From: Aliarcobacter butzleri
GTDB lineage: Bacteria; Campylobacterota; Campylobacteria; Campylobacterales; Arcobacteraceae
DNA: 64,000 nucleotides
Assembly: GCF_900187115.1 (NCBI RefSeq)
Contig: NZ_LT906455.1
Span: 1,054,001 to 1,118,000 of the forward strand
Direction: 5' to 3'
Below the pieces are notes generated by a model. The model ran no database searches and was not told where the DNA came from. It saw only the letters and a program-made list of their open reading frames with translations. This document shows, in pieces, positions 54,498 through 63,042 of this stretch (position 1 is its first letter; every line of letters begins with the position of its first letter). Made by a program: the position numbers and the translations under genes.

Positions 54498-54746
54498 ATG
54501 AAAAAGATTTTTCTTATGGGATTGTTGGTTGCTGGTTTTGCTTTTGCAAAAGAGAATTATTCTGAGATGAGTACGCAAGAGTTAATAGAAATTATTGGTT
54601 TTGTAGATGAAAAAGACAAAAGTGCCTTTTTTAAAGAGTTGGATTTTAGGATTCCAAAAATGACTGTAAATGAAAAAACTCAATATGAAAAAAGATTAAA
54701 TGAAGACAAAAACCCCAAAGAGAAGCAAATAGAAGATGAAGAGTAA
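54498..54746 (+). CDS. DUF1104 family exported protein
   Basis: An 82-aa protein. The signal peptide KKIFLMGLLVAGFAFA is followed by YSEMSTQELIEIIGFVDEKD and a helical, charged mature part, the DUF1104 pattern of small periplasmic helical proteins common in Campylobacter and relatives. I chose the ATG at the signal peptide rather than a TTG 18 bp upstream. It overlaps the response regulator start by 11 bp, so it is the first gene of a signalling operon and may be a sensor accessory. Confidence 0.8.
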   Translation: MKKIFLMGLLVAGFAFAKENYSEMSTQELIEIIGFVDEKDKSAFFKELDFRIPKMTVNEKTQYEKRLNEDKNPKEKQIEDEE

Positions 54747-55401
54747 AATATTATTATTAGAAGATGATTGTAACTTAAGTGAAACTGTAAGTGAATATTT
54801 ACTCGATGAAGGTTTTGATGTAACTTGTGTTTATGATGGAGATGAAGCAATAGCATCTATTTATGAACATAATTATGATTTACTTTTACTTGATGTAAAT
54901 GTACCAAATAAAAATGGATTTGATGTATTAAAAGAAGTTAGAGTTCAAAATGATACAGTTCCAGCTATTTTTATAACATCTTTAAATTCTGTAGATTCAC
55001 TTGAAGAAGGATTTTCTAGCGGTTGTGATGATTATATTAGAAAACCTTTTGCTTTAAAAGAGCTTTTAATTCGTATTCAAACTTTATTAAAAAGAGAGTT
55101 TGTAAAAAAAGATGAAATAGTTATTACTCCAAATATAACTTTTGATGTAATTTCAAATGAATTAAAGTGTGACGGTGAAGAGATTAAACTTAATTTAAAA
55201 GAGTTAAAACTTTTAAAGATACTTTTACAACATCCAAATGAGCTTTTGCCACATGATAAAATATATAGTTATGTTTGGGAATATGATGAAGAGTATAGCG
55301 ATAACTCTTTAAGAACTTATATTAAAAATCTTAGAAAAATATTAGGAAGTGAAAAAATTGTTAGCGTTAAGAAACTTGGATATAGATTTAACCAAGAGTG
55401 A
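54736..55401 (+). CDS. OmpR-type response regulator
   Basis: A 221-aa protein. Receiver: EDDCN at the acidic pocket, phospho-acceptor Asp in LLLLDVNVPNKNGFD, Lys in DDYIRKPFALKELL. The C-terminal DNA-binding domain ends NSLRTYIKNLRKILG and VKKLGYRFNQE. It overlaps the kinase ORF by up to 53 bp. Regulon unknown. Confidence 0.93.
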   Translation: MKSKILLLEDDCNLSETVSEYLLDEGFDVTCVYDGDEAIASIYEHNYDLLLLDVNVPNKNGFDVLKEVRVQNDTVPAIFITSLNSVDSLEEGFSSGCDDYIRKPFALKELLIRIQTLLKREFVKKDEIVITPNITFDVISNELKCDGEEIKLNLKELKLLKILLQHPNELLPHDKIYSYVWEYDEEYSDNSLRTYIKNLRKILGSEKIVSVKKLGYRFNQE

Positions 55402-56545
55402 AACTAGAACCCTTTTAGGATTTAGTCTTTTATACTCTTTTTTAGTTCTCGTTATTCTTTGTGTTATGTTTTTTTTATATTATCAGTTTCAAAAAAATTT
55501 AATGTTGCAAGAAAAAAGACAAATTCTACAAACTTATTCAAATAGTTTAATTTCAAATTTAAAAGAACTTCATATAAATATAGATAAAGACAATATTTAT
55601 CCAAGAGATGAAAAATATAAATCTGCTATTTATGATAGTGATAAAAAAAAGATTTTTTCAACTTTACAATCACAAATAGTTAAATTAGATGATGTAATAT
55701 ATTTAAAAAATGACAAAATTCATTTTATAAAAGAACCAGAATCTTACTATTTGGGTTCAAAATATGTAGTTATAGAAATTCCTGATGATAATATTTGGTT
55801 TGAAAATATTAAATATAAGATGATAATATCTTTTTTCTGTGCATTTTTATTTATGATTTTTATAGGATATTTTATCTCTAAATTGTTTTTAAAACCAATG
55901 CGTGATGCTTTACATCTACTTGATAGATTTATAAAAGATACAACTCATGAACTAAATACTCCTGTAACTGCCATAATTACAAATATAGAAACAATAGATA
56001 AAAGTTTGTTAGATGATAAAACCTTACGAAAAATAAATAGAATAGAAATAGGAGCAAAAACTATTTCAAATATATATGAAGATTTGACTTTTGTTACTTT
56101 AAATAATCAAATAATTTCAAATAATGAAAATATAAATCTATCAAATATACTAAGACAAAGAGTTGATTTCTTTTTAAGTATTGCAAATATGAAAAAGATT
56201 AGATTTGAAACAAATATAAAAGATAATGTATTTATTTTCTGTGATGTTAAAAAAATATCAAAACTAATAGATAATTTACTTTCAAATGCAATTAAATACA
56301 ATAAAAATTCTGGATTTATCAAAGTTATACTTGCTAAAAATAGTATGATAATTGAAGATAGTGGAAAAGGAATGAGTAGTGAAAATCTTGAAAACCTTTT
56401 TGATAGATATCAAAGATTTGATAAAAGTGTAGGTGGCTTTGGAATAGGCTTAAATATTGTATCTTTAATAGCAAAAGAGTATGATTTTAAAATAGATGTA
56501 ACTTCACAATTAGGAGTTGGAACAAAGGTAAAAGTAAGATGGTAA
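55349..56545 (+). CDS. Sensor histidine kinase
   Basis: A 398-aa kinase. TM1 is near residues 24-47 and TM2 near 158-178, enclosing a ~110-residue periplasmic sensor. H-box FIKDTTHELNTPVTAIITN, N-box NLLSNAIKYN, G-boxes DSGKGM and GFGIGLNIV. The start is uncertain: GTG at the given position has AGGAA immediately before it, while a TTG 9 bp later has better spacing; either way it overlaps the regulator gene. It also overlaps the cytochrome gene downstream by 7 bp. Confidence 0.9.
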   Translation: MKKLLALRNLDIDLTKSETRTLLGFSLLYSFLVLVILCVMFFLYYQFQKNLMLQEKRQILQTYSNSLISNLKELHINIDKDNIYPRDEKYKSAIYDSDKKKIFSTLQSQIVKLDDVIYLKNDKIHFIKEPESYYLGSKYVVIEIPDDNIWFENIKYKMIISFFCAFLFMIFIGYFISKLFLKPMRDALHLLDRFIKDTTHELNTPVTAIITNIETIDKSLLDDKTLRKINRIEIGAKTISNIYEDLTFVTLNNQIISNNENINLSNILRQRVDFFLSIANMKKIRFETNIKDNVFIFCDVKKISKLIDNLLSNAIKYNKNSGFIKVILAKNSMIIEDSGKGMSSENLENLFDRYQRFDKSVGGFGIGLNIVSLIAKEYDFKIDVTSQLGVGTKVKVRW

Positions 56546-56880
56546 GAGTTTTTTTTATTTGTAGTTTATTTATTATGTTTTTATTTGCAAAAGATGAAAA
56601 AAATATTTATGAGACAAATTGTGTGAAATGTCATAGTAGATTACCAGTATCAATTGATAAATATTTTTATAGATATTTATTAGAGTATAGTAGTGAAAGA
56701 GCTGTAAAAAAAGCTATGTTTGATTTTTTGAAAAATCCAAGTGCAGAAACTACAATTATGCCAGAATCATTTATCAAAAGATTTGGTGTAAAAAAGAAAA
56801 CAAAACTTTCTGATGAAGAGCTGAATAGTGCTTTAGATAAGTATTGGGAAGAGTATAAAGTCTCTGGAAAATTGAAATAA
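56539..56880 (+). CDS. Small exported c-type cytochrome
   Basis: A 113-aa protein. A signal peptide (VRVFFICSLFIMFLFA) precedes one haem site NCVKCHSRLP at about residues 31-35 (CVKCH), with a later Met (TIMPESFIKRFG) as the likely axial ligand. It overlaps the kinase gene by 7 bp. A monohaem cytochrome co-transcribed with a two-component system suggests redox control or a regulated electron carrier. Confidence 0.85.
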   Translation: MVRVFFICSLFIMFLFAKDEKNIYETNCVKCHSRLPVSIDKYFYRYLLEYSSERAVKKAMFDFLKNPSAETTIMPESFIKRFGVKKKTKLSDEELNSALDKYWEEYKVSGKLK

Positions 56881-56950
56881 TTTTTCACAATAAATACACA
56901 ATTTACATCTATTATTTTAAAGTTTTTTAATATAGAAAAAGGATATAAGA

Positions 56951-57409
56951 ATGAAAAAGATTCTAGCAATGTTTTTAGTTTCTAGTTCTTTGGTTTTTGC
57001 AGACAATAACTCTATTGGTTTAGATACAGTTGTTGGAGCAACTCTTGGTGTTGCTATTGGGAATCAAATTGGAAGTGGAAATGGAAAAGATGTTGCAAAA
57101 GTAGCTGGTGGATTGTTAGGTGCAGTTATTGCAAATAATTCAAGAAATACAGCTCCGACAACATATTACAATAATAATTATCCAAATAATGGTTATAGTA
57201 ATGGTGGAACAACTTATGTAAATAATAACTACTATTCTGAGCCATATTATAATCCACCTAGTTCACAAGTAACAATTATTTATAATGATCCATATCCTCC
57301 AAGATATTTTGGTCCTCCAATGGGATATTATAGACCTTATTATCCACCACATAGATTTGGTCACTATCCAAAAAAAGTTATTCATGGTGGGTTTTATTAT
57401 GAAAGATAG
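56951..57409 (+). CDS. Exported glycine-zipper protein with Asn/Tyr/Pro-rich tail
   Basis: A 152-aa protein with a signal peptide (KKILAMFLVSSSLVFA). A glycine-zipper helix (VVGATLGVAIGNQIGSGNGK, then VAGGLLGAVIANN) is followed by a low-complexity N/Y/P-rich region and a His/Tyr-rich end (PPHRFGHYPKKVIHGGFYYE). Such proteins usually associate with the outer membrane. Function unknown. RBS AAAGGATAT. A strong terminator follows. Confidence 0.75.
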   Translation: MKKILAMFLVSSSLVFADNNSIGLDTVVGATLGVAIGNQIGSGNGKDVAKVAGGLLGAVIANNSRNTAPTTYYNNNYPNNGYSNGGTTYVNNNYYSEPYYNPPSSQVTIIYNDPYPPRYFGPPMGYYRPYYPPHRFGHYPKKVIHGGFYYER

Positions 57410-57438
57410 GTTTGAGTTATAAACTCAAACCTTTTTTT
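57409..57438 (+). terminator. Intrinsic terminator after the glycine-zipper gene
   Basis: GGTTTGAGTT and AACTCAAACC form a 10-bp stem with an ATA loop and seven T after it. It overlaps the stop codon of the plus-strand gene. Confidence 0.85.
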
Positions 57439-58252
57439 ATTTAAGAAGTTTTGAAACCATATCTTGATTTAGATTTGCTTGAGATATTCCTATTGAACCA
57501 GCAAGTGAGAAGATATTTTGTTTAGAAAAACTTGTTGAGTCTTTTGAATAATCTGCAAAAAGATTTGTTGTGTTTATTGTTGTTTCTCTTTTTGAAAGCA
57601 GATCTTTTCTTGTGTCTTCAAGCTTTTCTTGAGTCTGTTTAAAATCAGTTATATTGTCATCTACTTTTTTTATAGCATCATTTACATTCGTTAAAAAACT
57701 TTGTGCATCTTCAACACCAAAATTTGTCGGGTCTTGATTTACTAAAGTTGTAAGATTTAAACCTTGAGTATTTGATTGTAAAGATGGGATTTCTACAACT
57801 TGACCTTTTCCTAAACCAACTTGATAAGAAGTTGCTTGTGATGCTGAACTATCTGTTTGGCTATTTTGAAGTAAATTTTGACTATTAAAAGTTGTATTTT
57901 TTGCAATATCATCTAAATCTTTTAGTTTTATTTGAATATCTTTTAAAAGATTTTGTTTATCTTCACTATTTGTTAATTCTGTAGATTTTTGAAGTTTTTC
58001 TTTTATATTATTCAAAATCTCTGATTGTTTTTCCATTGCATTTGTTGTAGTTTGATTTGCGGCCATTGCTTGGTTTGTATTTTTAATCTCATTTTCATAG
58101 GTGTTAACAGCTCTTGTAGATAATTGAGGATTAATATTTATACTATAAGCTGAATTTTTTTCTTCAGTTCCATAAGAAGATGGATTTGCTAAAGTACGAG
58201 AAGCATTTATATATAAATCTTGATTTAAAGAGATAGAATCATTTATTTTCAT
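57437..58252 (-). CDS. Flagellin-related protein
   Basis: A 271-aa protein. The N-terminus (MKINDSISLNQ, then helical heptads) and C-terminus (NIFSLAGSIGISQANLNQ) resemble the coiled-coil ends of flagellin. IAKNTTFNSQNLLQN matches the typical flagellin ATTFNGQNLL segment. The central part is short. It diverges from standard flagellins, so it may be a minor flagellin or a filament cap-type protein. I chose the ATG behind AAAGGAG; an ATG 18 bp earlier would put that site inside the coding region. No other flagellar gene is near. Confidence 0.75.
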   Translation of the reverse strand: MKINDSISLNQDLYINASRTLANPSSYGTEEKNSAYSININPQLSTRAVNTYENEIKNTNQAMAANQTTTNAMEKQSEILNNIKEKLQKSTELTNSEDKQNLLKDIQIKLKDLDDIAKNTTFNSQNLLQNSQTDSSASQATSYQVGLGKGQVVEIPSLQSNTQGLNLTTLVNQDPTNFGVEDAQSFLTNVNDAIKKVDDNITDFKQTQEKLEDTRKDLLSKRETTINTTNLFADYSKDSTSFSKQNIFSLAGSIGISQANLNQDMVSKLLK

Positions 58253-58309
58253 AATAAACTCCTTTATCATAGTTATCCAATTTTAGCTTAAATATTATAA
58301 AATGTCACC

Positions 58310-58825
58310 ATGATTATTTTAGATTTTGAAACAAATACAAACAATATTGGTGATGTTTTAGAAATAGCAGCGGTGAAAATTGATAAAAATTTTAATATTT
58401 TAGATAAATTTCATCGATATTATTTATCACGATTTCCTTTAAATTTTTATTCTTACGAAGTACATAGATTAACTCCTGAATTAATACTTGATTATAGAAA
58501 AGATAAAAATTATAGTTCATATTTTAGTGAAGATGAAGATTTTGAAAAGTTTTGTTATGAAAGTGAAACTTTAATTGCTCATAATATAAGCTTTGAATTA
58601 CGACATATAAATAATAGAGTGAAATTTAAAAATTGCATTTGTACAATGAGCGAAAATAAAAACATTGTAAATGTTTTTGGGAAAAATGGACGAATAAAAA
58701 ATCCAAAACTCGATGAAACTTGCAATTATTATGGAATTGAATTTGATGCTTCAAAATATCATAGTGCAACTTATGATGTGACAAAAACTTATGAAATTTT
58801 AAAAAGAATGAATATAAAACTATAA
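58310..58825 (+). CDS. 3'-5' exonuclease, DnaQ/RNase T-like
   Basis: A 171-aa DEDD exonuclease. Exo I is IILDFETNTNNIGDVLEIAA (Asp/Glu in DFET). Exo II is around TLIAHNISFELRHINNRV. Exo III has KYHSATYDVTKTYEIL with the final His and Asp. It may act in DNA proofreading or RNA trimming. The length is shorter than DnaQ (243 aa), without a tau-binding tail. Confidence 0.85.
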   Translation: MIILDFETNTNNIGDVLEIAAVKIDKNFNILDKFHRYYLSRFPLNFYSYEVHRLTPELILDYRKDKNYSSYFSEDEDFEKFCYESETLIAHNISFELRHINNRVKFKNCICTMSENKNIVNVFGKNGRIKNPKLDETCNYYGIEFDASKYHSATYDVTKTYEILKRMNIKL

Positions 58826-58834
58826 AAATAGTAT

Positions 58835-59710
58835 TTATATTTCTATTCTATTTTTTCCTAACTTTTTTGCTTTATATAAAAGTTCATCTGCTCTAGTTAT
58901 TATTTCTTGTATTGTTTCATTTAAAGTTGATTCAACTATACCAAAAGAACAAGTGATATTTATATTATTTTTATCCAAAATAAATCTTTTTTTGTTTATT
59001 TTTATTCTAATTCTATTTATAATATCTGTAGCTTCTTTTAAATTAGTTTTTGGTAGTAAAACTAAAAATTCATCTCCACCCCATCTGCAAATTGAATCAT
59101 ATCTTCTTAACTTTGTTTTTATATATTTTATTAACTCTCTTAATATAAAATCGCCAAAATCATGAAAATATGTATCATTTATGTTTTTAAAAAAATCAAT
59201 ATCAAAATATACTAAAGAAAAACTTGCTTCTTCTCTTTTCATTAAAAAGTACTCTTTTTCTAAGAGTTCTAGAAAAATTTCTCTGTTCCATGCAAGAGTA
59301 AGTTTATCTAATTGATTTTTTCTGAAATTGTATTTAAATATGATGTTATCTAGTTCATTTATAAAATCTTTATGTCTAATATATAAATCATCAAATAATT
59401 TTTCTTTTATAGTTTTATTATTTATATAGTTCATTAGTGTTTTATTTAATAATTTATGAAAGTATTCATGAGTATTTATCAATTTCTCAAAGTTTTCTTC
59501 TAAAGTTATATTTGGAAATGATTTTATAAAATCATTAAAAGGACAATTTTTTTGATTTAGATATTTTTCTATTTCTATTTCTTCTATATCGAGCTTACAT
59601 ATAATTTTTTTTAGTAGATTATTGTAAAAAAAAGAGTGTTTATCAACTAAATTTTTAGTTATTAATATAATATTTTCTATTTCATCTTCTGAGCAAGTAT
59701 ATATAGACAT
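58835..59710 (-). CDS. dgcZ: Zinc-sensing diguanylate cyclase, DgcZ-like (CZB-GGDEF)
   Basis: A 291-aa cytosolic enzyme making c-di-GMP. The N-terminal helical domain places His25 (DKHSFF), Cys56 (NCPFNDF) and His81-x3-His85 (THEYFHKL), almost the spacing of the 3His/1Cys zinc site of E. coli DgcZ (22, 52, 79, 83). The C-terminal GGDEF (211-215, RWGGDEFLVLL) is intact, with FDIDFFKNIND and an I-site RRYD (202-205) for product inhibition. The usual LTGLxNR is LTLAWNR. Zinc probably inhibits it. The family call from the spacing is mine. Confidence 0.85.
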   Translation of the reverse strand: MSIYTCSEDEIENIILITKNLVDKHSFFYNNLLKKIICKLDIEEIEIEKYLNQKNCPFNDFIKSFPNITLEENFEKLINTHEYFHKLLNKTLMNYINNKTIKEKLFDDLYIRHKDFINELDNIIFKYNFRKNQLDKLTLAWNREIFLELLEKEYFLMKREEASFSLVYFDIDFFKNINDTYFHDFGDFILRELIKYIKTKLRRYDSICRWGGDEFLVLLPKTNLKEATDIINRIRIKINKKRFILDKNNINITCSFGIVESTLNETIQEIITRADELLYKAKKLGKNRIEI

Positions 59711-59811
59711 AAAAACATTCCCCTTATAAATATTTTGTTTAAAGCAAAAAAATTATGTTATTTAAAATAAAAGATTTGGTAAAATAGGCGGTTAAATGGC
59801 TATTGGAATCT

Positions 59812-59829
59812 TTAAATAATATTATTTAA
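59812..59829. promoter_or_regulatory. 18-bp perfect palindrome upstream of the XRE regulator
   Basis: TTAAATAATATTATTTAA lies in the divergent gap between the diguanylate cyclase and XRE genes, 75 bp before the XRE start. It may be an autoregulatory operator; its pure A/T make-up lowers certainty. The rest of this 193-bp gap shows only a short AATAG/CTATT hairpin. Confidence 0.35.
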
Positions 59830-59903
59830 TAATGAACATAATAGCAATTTTTTACGTTAAAGTCAATAAAACTAGAATAAAATTACCATAAAGAAAAAAT
59901 GAA

Positions 59904-60218
59904 ATGTTACATTTAAGATTAAAAGAAGCAAGAGAAAAAGCGGGATTGACTCTCGAAGAATTATCTAAAAGAGTTAATATTTCAAAAAGAACTCTTCAAA
60001 ATTATGAATCAAATAAGAACGAACCAACTGTAAGTATAGTTAGTAAAATAGCAAAATATTGCTTTGTTGATGAAATATATTTGCTTACAGGAAATGATGA
60101 TATAGAAATAAATTACGAAAAAGAGATTTTAAAAATATTAAATAATGCAACAAAAGAGGAAAAAGCCTATATTTACTATTTAATTAAAATAGAACACATT
60201 AGAAATAAAATATTTTAA
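59904..60218 (+). CDS. XRE-family HTH transcriptional regulator
   Basis: A 104-aa protein. Residues ~4-57 form the Cro/C1 HTH: KEAREKAGLTLEELSKRVNI, SKRTLQNYESNKNEPTVSIV. The C-terminal ~45 residues are helical (EEKAYIYYLIKIEHIRN) and probably dimerise. The NEPTVSIVSKIAKY pattern is usual for phage-like or stress-type repressors. No toxin or phage genes are adjacent. The stop lies in a 30-bp palindrome shared with the helicase. Confidence 0.88.
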   Translation: MLHLRLKEAREKAGLTLEELSKRVNISKRTLQNYESNKNEPTVSIVSKIAKYCFVDEIYLLTGNDDIEINYEKEILKILNNATKEEKAYIYYLIKIEHIRNKIF

Positions 60219-60231
60219 AATATTTTATTTC
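60202..60231. terminator. 30-bp perfect palindrome over convergent stop codons
   Basis: GAAATAAAATATTTT followed by its exact reverse complement covers both the XRE stop and the helicase stop. The perfect symmetry suits a bidirectional terminator, though the stem is almost all A/T. Confidence 0.6.
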
Positions 60232-61514
60232 CTAAAATTTTTATTAGAATCTCTTTTTGTTATTTTTCTTTTTTTTGTTGATGTTTTAGCTGTTTTATTT
60301 TGTTCTTTTGCTTTAGATTCTGCTTTTCTTTGACTCAATGGTTTTGGTCTTGCTTTAAAAAGTCTTGGTTTTTTTTCTGTTGCTTCAAAACCTTCAACTT
60401 CAATTCTTGGAATATTTATAATCAACTCTTTTTCTATTTCAATCATAAATTTATAATCTTTTACACTTAAAAGTGTGATTGCTGTTCCAGCATTTCCAGC
60501 TCGTCCAGTTCTTCCAATTCTATGAGTATAGTCAGTTATTGTTTCAGGTAAAGCAAAATTTACAACTACTGGTAAAAGTTCTATATCAATTCCACGTGCG
60601 GCTATATCTGTTGCAACTAAAACTCTAATATCACCTGATTTGAATTTTCTTAAAGCTTTTGCACGTGCTGTTTGTCTAATATCTCCATGAATACATTCAG
60701 CAGGAAGACCATCAAGATTTAGATGAGCTACTAAATCATCAGCTTCTTTTTTCATATTAACAAAAACTAAAACTTGTGAATAGTTTCTTGAACCAATCAA
60801 ATAAGATAATAGTTCAGCCTTTTTATCTTCATCAACTAATACTATTTGTTGGTCAATGATTTTTACACTTGAACGTTGTTTTGCTACTTCGATAACTACA
60901 GGATCAGATAAAAACTCTTTTGCAAGTTTTTTTACATTTTGATTTAAGGTTGCACTAAACATCATAATTTGTCTATTTTGTCCGATATTTGGTAAAATTT
61001 TCTCTAAATCTTCTAAAAATCCCATATCAAGCATAGTATCAACTTCATCAATCACAACTGTCGTTACACTTGATAAATTAACATTTTTATTTTTAATATG
61101 TTCTAACAATCTTCCTGAAGTTGAAACTAAAATATCAATTCCATTTGATAACTTTTTTTCTTGTTCTTTCGATGAAACACCACCAAAAATAGCTAGTCTT
61201 TTAATATCTAAATATTTTGCATAATCATCAATAACTTTTCCTATTTGAGTTGCTAACTCTCTTGTAGGAACTAATATCAAAGTTCTTAAAATAGGTAATT
61301 CATTTGTCTGTTTTTGTTCTATTAACTCTTCTAAAATCGGTAATAAAAAAGCAGCAGTTTTACCTGTACCACTTTGTGCAGCAGCTATAATATCTCTTTT
61401 TTTTAAAGCAATTGGAATTACTTTTTTTTGAATATCTGTTGGTTCTTTGTAATCTAATTCTTCAATAGCTTTTAATACATTTTTATTTAATTCTAATGAT
61501 GCAAAAGTTTTTAT
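60225..61514 (-). CDS. DEAD-box RNA helicase (RhlE-like) with a non-canonical ATA start
   Basis: A 429-residue reading frame. Q-motif region ELDYKEPTDIQKKVIP, Walker A AAQSGTGKT (46-53), PTRELA, DEVD in place of DEAD (VVIDEVDTMLDMG), SAT (MFSATLNQ), ARGIDIELLPVV and HRIGRTGR are all present, with a basic tail for RNA binding. No ATG, GTG or TTG lies in frame between the upstream stop and motif I; the first TTG is codon 79, past Walker A. ATA-AAA-ACT-TTT-GCA begins 6 nt after AAAGGA, so ATA is the probable start. Confidence 0.88.
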   Translation of the reverse strand: MKTFASLELNKNVLKAIEELDYKEPTDIQKKVIPIALKKRDIIAAAQSGTGKTAAFLLPILEELIEQKQTNELPILRTLILVPTRELATQIGKVIDDYAKYLDIKRLAIFGGVSSKEQEKKLSNGIDILVSTSGRLLEHIKNKNVNLSSVTTVVIDEVDTMLDMGFLEDLEKILPNIGQNRQIMMFSATLNQNVKKLAKEFLSDPVVIEVAKQRSSVKIIDQQIVLVDEDKKAELLSYLIGSRNYSQVLVFVNMKKEADDLVAHLNLDGLPAECIHGDIRQTARAKALRKFKSGDIRVLVATDIAARGIDIELLPVVVNFALPETITDYTHRIGRTGRAGNAGTAITLLSVKDYKFMIEIEKELIINIPRIEVEGFEATEKKPRLFKARPKPLSQRKAESKAKEQNKTAKTSTKKRKITKRDSNKNFRK

Positions 61515-61544
61515 AAGAGATCCTTTTAATCTTAATTTTCTTAG

Positions 61545-61550
61545 ATTATA
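61545..61550 (-). promoter_or_regulatory. TATAAT -10 element of the helicase gene
   Basis: A minus-strand TATAAT lies 30 bp before the proposed ATA start and 18 bp before the AAAGGA site. It predicts a short leader that holds no other start codon in frame. Confidence 0.5.
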
Positions 61551-61662
61551 TCTAAAAAGATATTAGTACTAAATTTTAAAATTTTTATAGAAAAATATAA
61601 TTTAGTAGATTTTTTGTAAGAATTTTATAGAATAAAATATCTAAGCAAAGAAAGAGTTAATA

Positions 61663-63042
61663 TTGAAACATCTCTTATTGATTTTTTATTTTTTAAGTTT
61701 AAATCTTTATTCTAATACAGATTCTTTTGATTCAAAAAAGATTTTTGTCTTTTTAGACAATTCTTTATTAATAAATAATCAAATTGAAATAACTTATGAA
61801 TTAGTTATTGAAATAGTACTTTTAATTTTGATTTTAATAGGTATGTTTATTTATTGGAATTTAAAGCTAAAAGAGAGCGAAGCAAAGTTTAGAACACTTT
61901 TTGATATTGCACCAGTTTTTCTAAATTCTTTTGATAAAAATGGAAAGATTATTTTATGGAATAAAGAATGTGAAAAAGCATTTGGTTGGACTTTTGATGA
62001 AATAAAAAATAAAAAAAATTCTTTAAGTTTATTTTATGATGACCCAAAAGTTTGTGAAGATGTTATGAAATCATTTGAAAATATAAGTAATAGTTTTGAA
62101 GAGTGGCATCCAAAAACAAAAAATGGTGAAACTTTAATTGTAAAATGGGCAAATATAAAACTTCCAAATGGTGAAACAATAAATATTGGATTAGATATTA
62201 CGCAACAAAGAAATTATGAAATATCAATTCGAGAAAAAGCTTTAGAGTTAAAAGTTGCAAAATTACAGTTAGAAAATCTAAATAGTTCTTTAGAAAAAAG
62301 AATTGAAGATGAAATTAAAAAAAACACAAAACAACAACATATGATAATGCAACAAAATAAATTAGCTCAAATGGGTGAAATGATAGAAAATATTGCTCAT
62401 CAATGGCGACAGCCATTAGCTCAAATAAATTCATCAATTATTTTAATTGATGCGATATTAGAAAAGCATAATTTTAAAGATACTCTTGTAGAAAATAAAT
62501 TAACAGAAATAGAATCTTTAACTTCTTATATGTCAAAAACTATTAGTGATTTTAAAAATTTTTTTAATCCAAATAAGAAAAAAACTATTTTTAAAGTAGA
62601 AGATGCAATTCAAAAAGCCAGTGATATTTTAAAAGGATTAATTAATTCTCATCATATTCAAATAGAAATAAATATTGAAAAAGATTTAAAAATTAATAGT
62701 TATCTAGGAGAATTACAACAAGTTATTTTGATTATTATAAATAATTCAATAGATGCTTTTATTCATATGAATATTCATTTTCCAAAAATTTTAATAAATG
62801 CTTATATGGATAATGAAAATTTAGTTATACATATAGAAGATAATGCATTAGGAATAAATTCAGACTTATTAGATAAAATTTTTGAGCCATATTTTACAAC
62901 AAAACATAAAGCTCAAGGAACTGGACTTGGACTTTATATTGCCAAGATGATTGTTGAAAACAGTTTATTAGGTTTTTTAAGTATTGAAAATAAGCAAAAT
63001 GGTGCTTGTTTTACAATTAAAATACCAAAGGGAGAAATATGA
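61663..63042 (+). CDS. PAS-domain sensor histidine kinase
   Basis: A 459-aa kinase. A signal-like N-terminus and a TM helix (ELVIEIVLLILILIGMFIYW, about residues 46-65) are followed by a PAS domain (FRTLFDIAPVFLNSFDKNGK, then CEKAFGWTFDEI), a coiled coil, H-box ENIAHQWRQPLAQINSSI, N-box IINNSIDAF and G-box GTGLGLYIAKMI. The HQWRQPL H-box is typical of Campylobacterota kinases. Start is TTG. It overlaps the response regulator by 4 bp (ATGA). Confidence 0.93.
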   Translation: MKHLLLIFYFLSLNLYSNTDSFDSKKIFVFLDNSLLINNQIEITYELVIEIVLLILILIGMFIYWNLKLKESEAKFRTLFDIAPVFLNSFDKNGKIILWNKECEKAFGWTFDEIKNKKNSLSLFYDDPKVCEDVMKSFENISNSFEEWHPKTKNGETLIVKWANIKLPNGETINIGLDITQQRNYEISIREKALELKVAKLQLENLNSSLEKRIEDEIKKNTKQQHMIMQQNKLAQMGEMIENIAHQWRQPLAQINSSIILIDAILEKHNFKDTLVENKLTEIESLTSYMSKTISDFKNFFNPNKKKTIFKVEDAIQKASDILKGLINSHHIQIEINIEKDLKINSYLGELQQVILIIINNSIDAFIHMNIHFPKILINAYMDNENLVIHIEDNALGINSDLLDKIFEPYFTTKHKAQGTGLGLYIAKMIVENSLLGFLSIENKQNGACFTIKIPKGEI

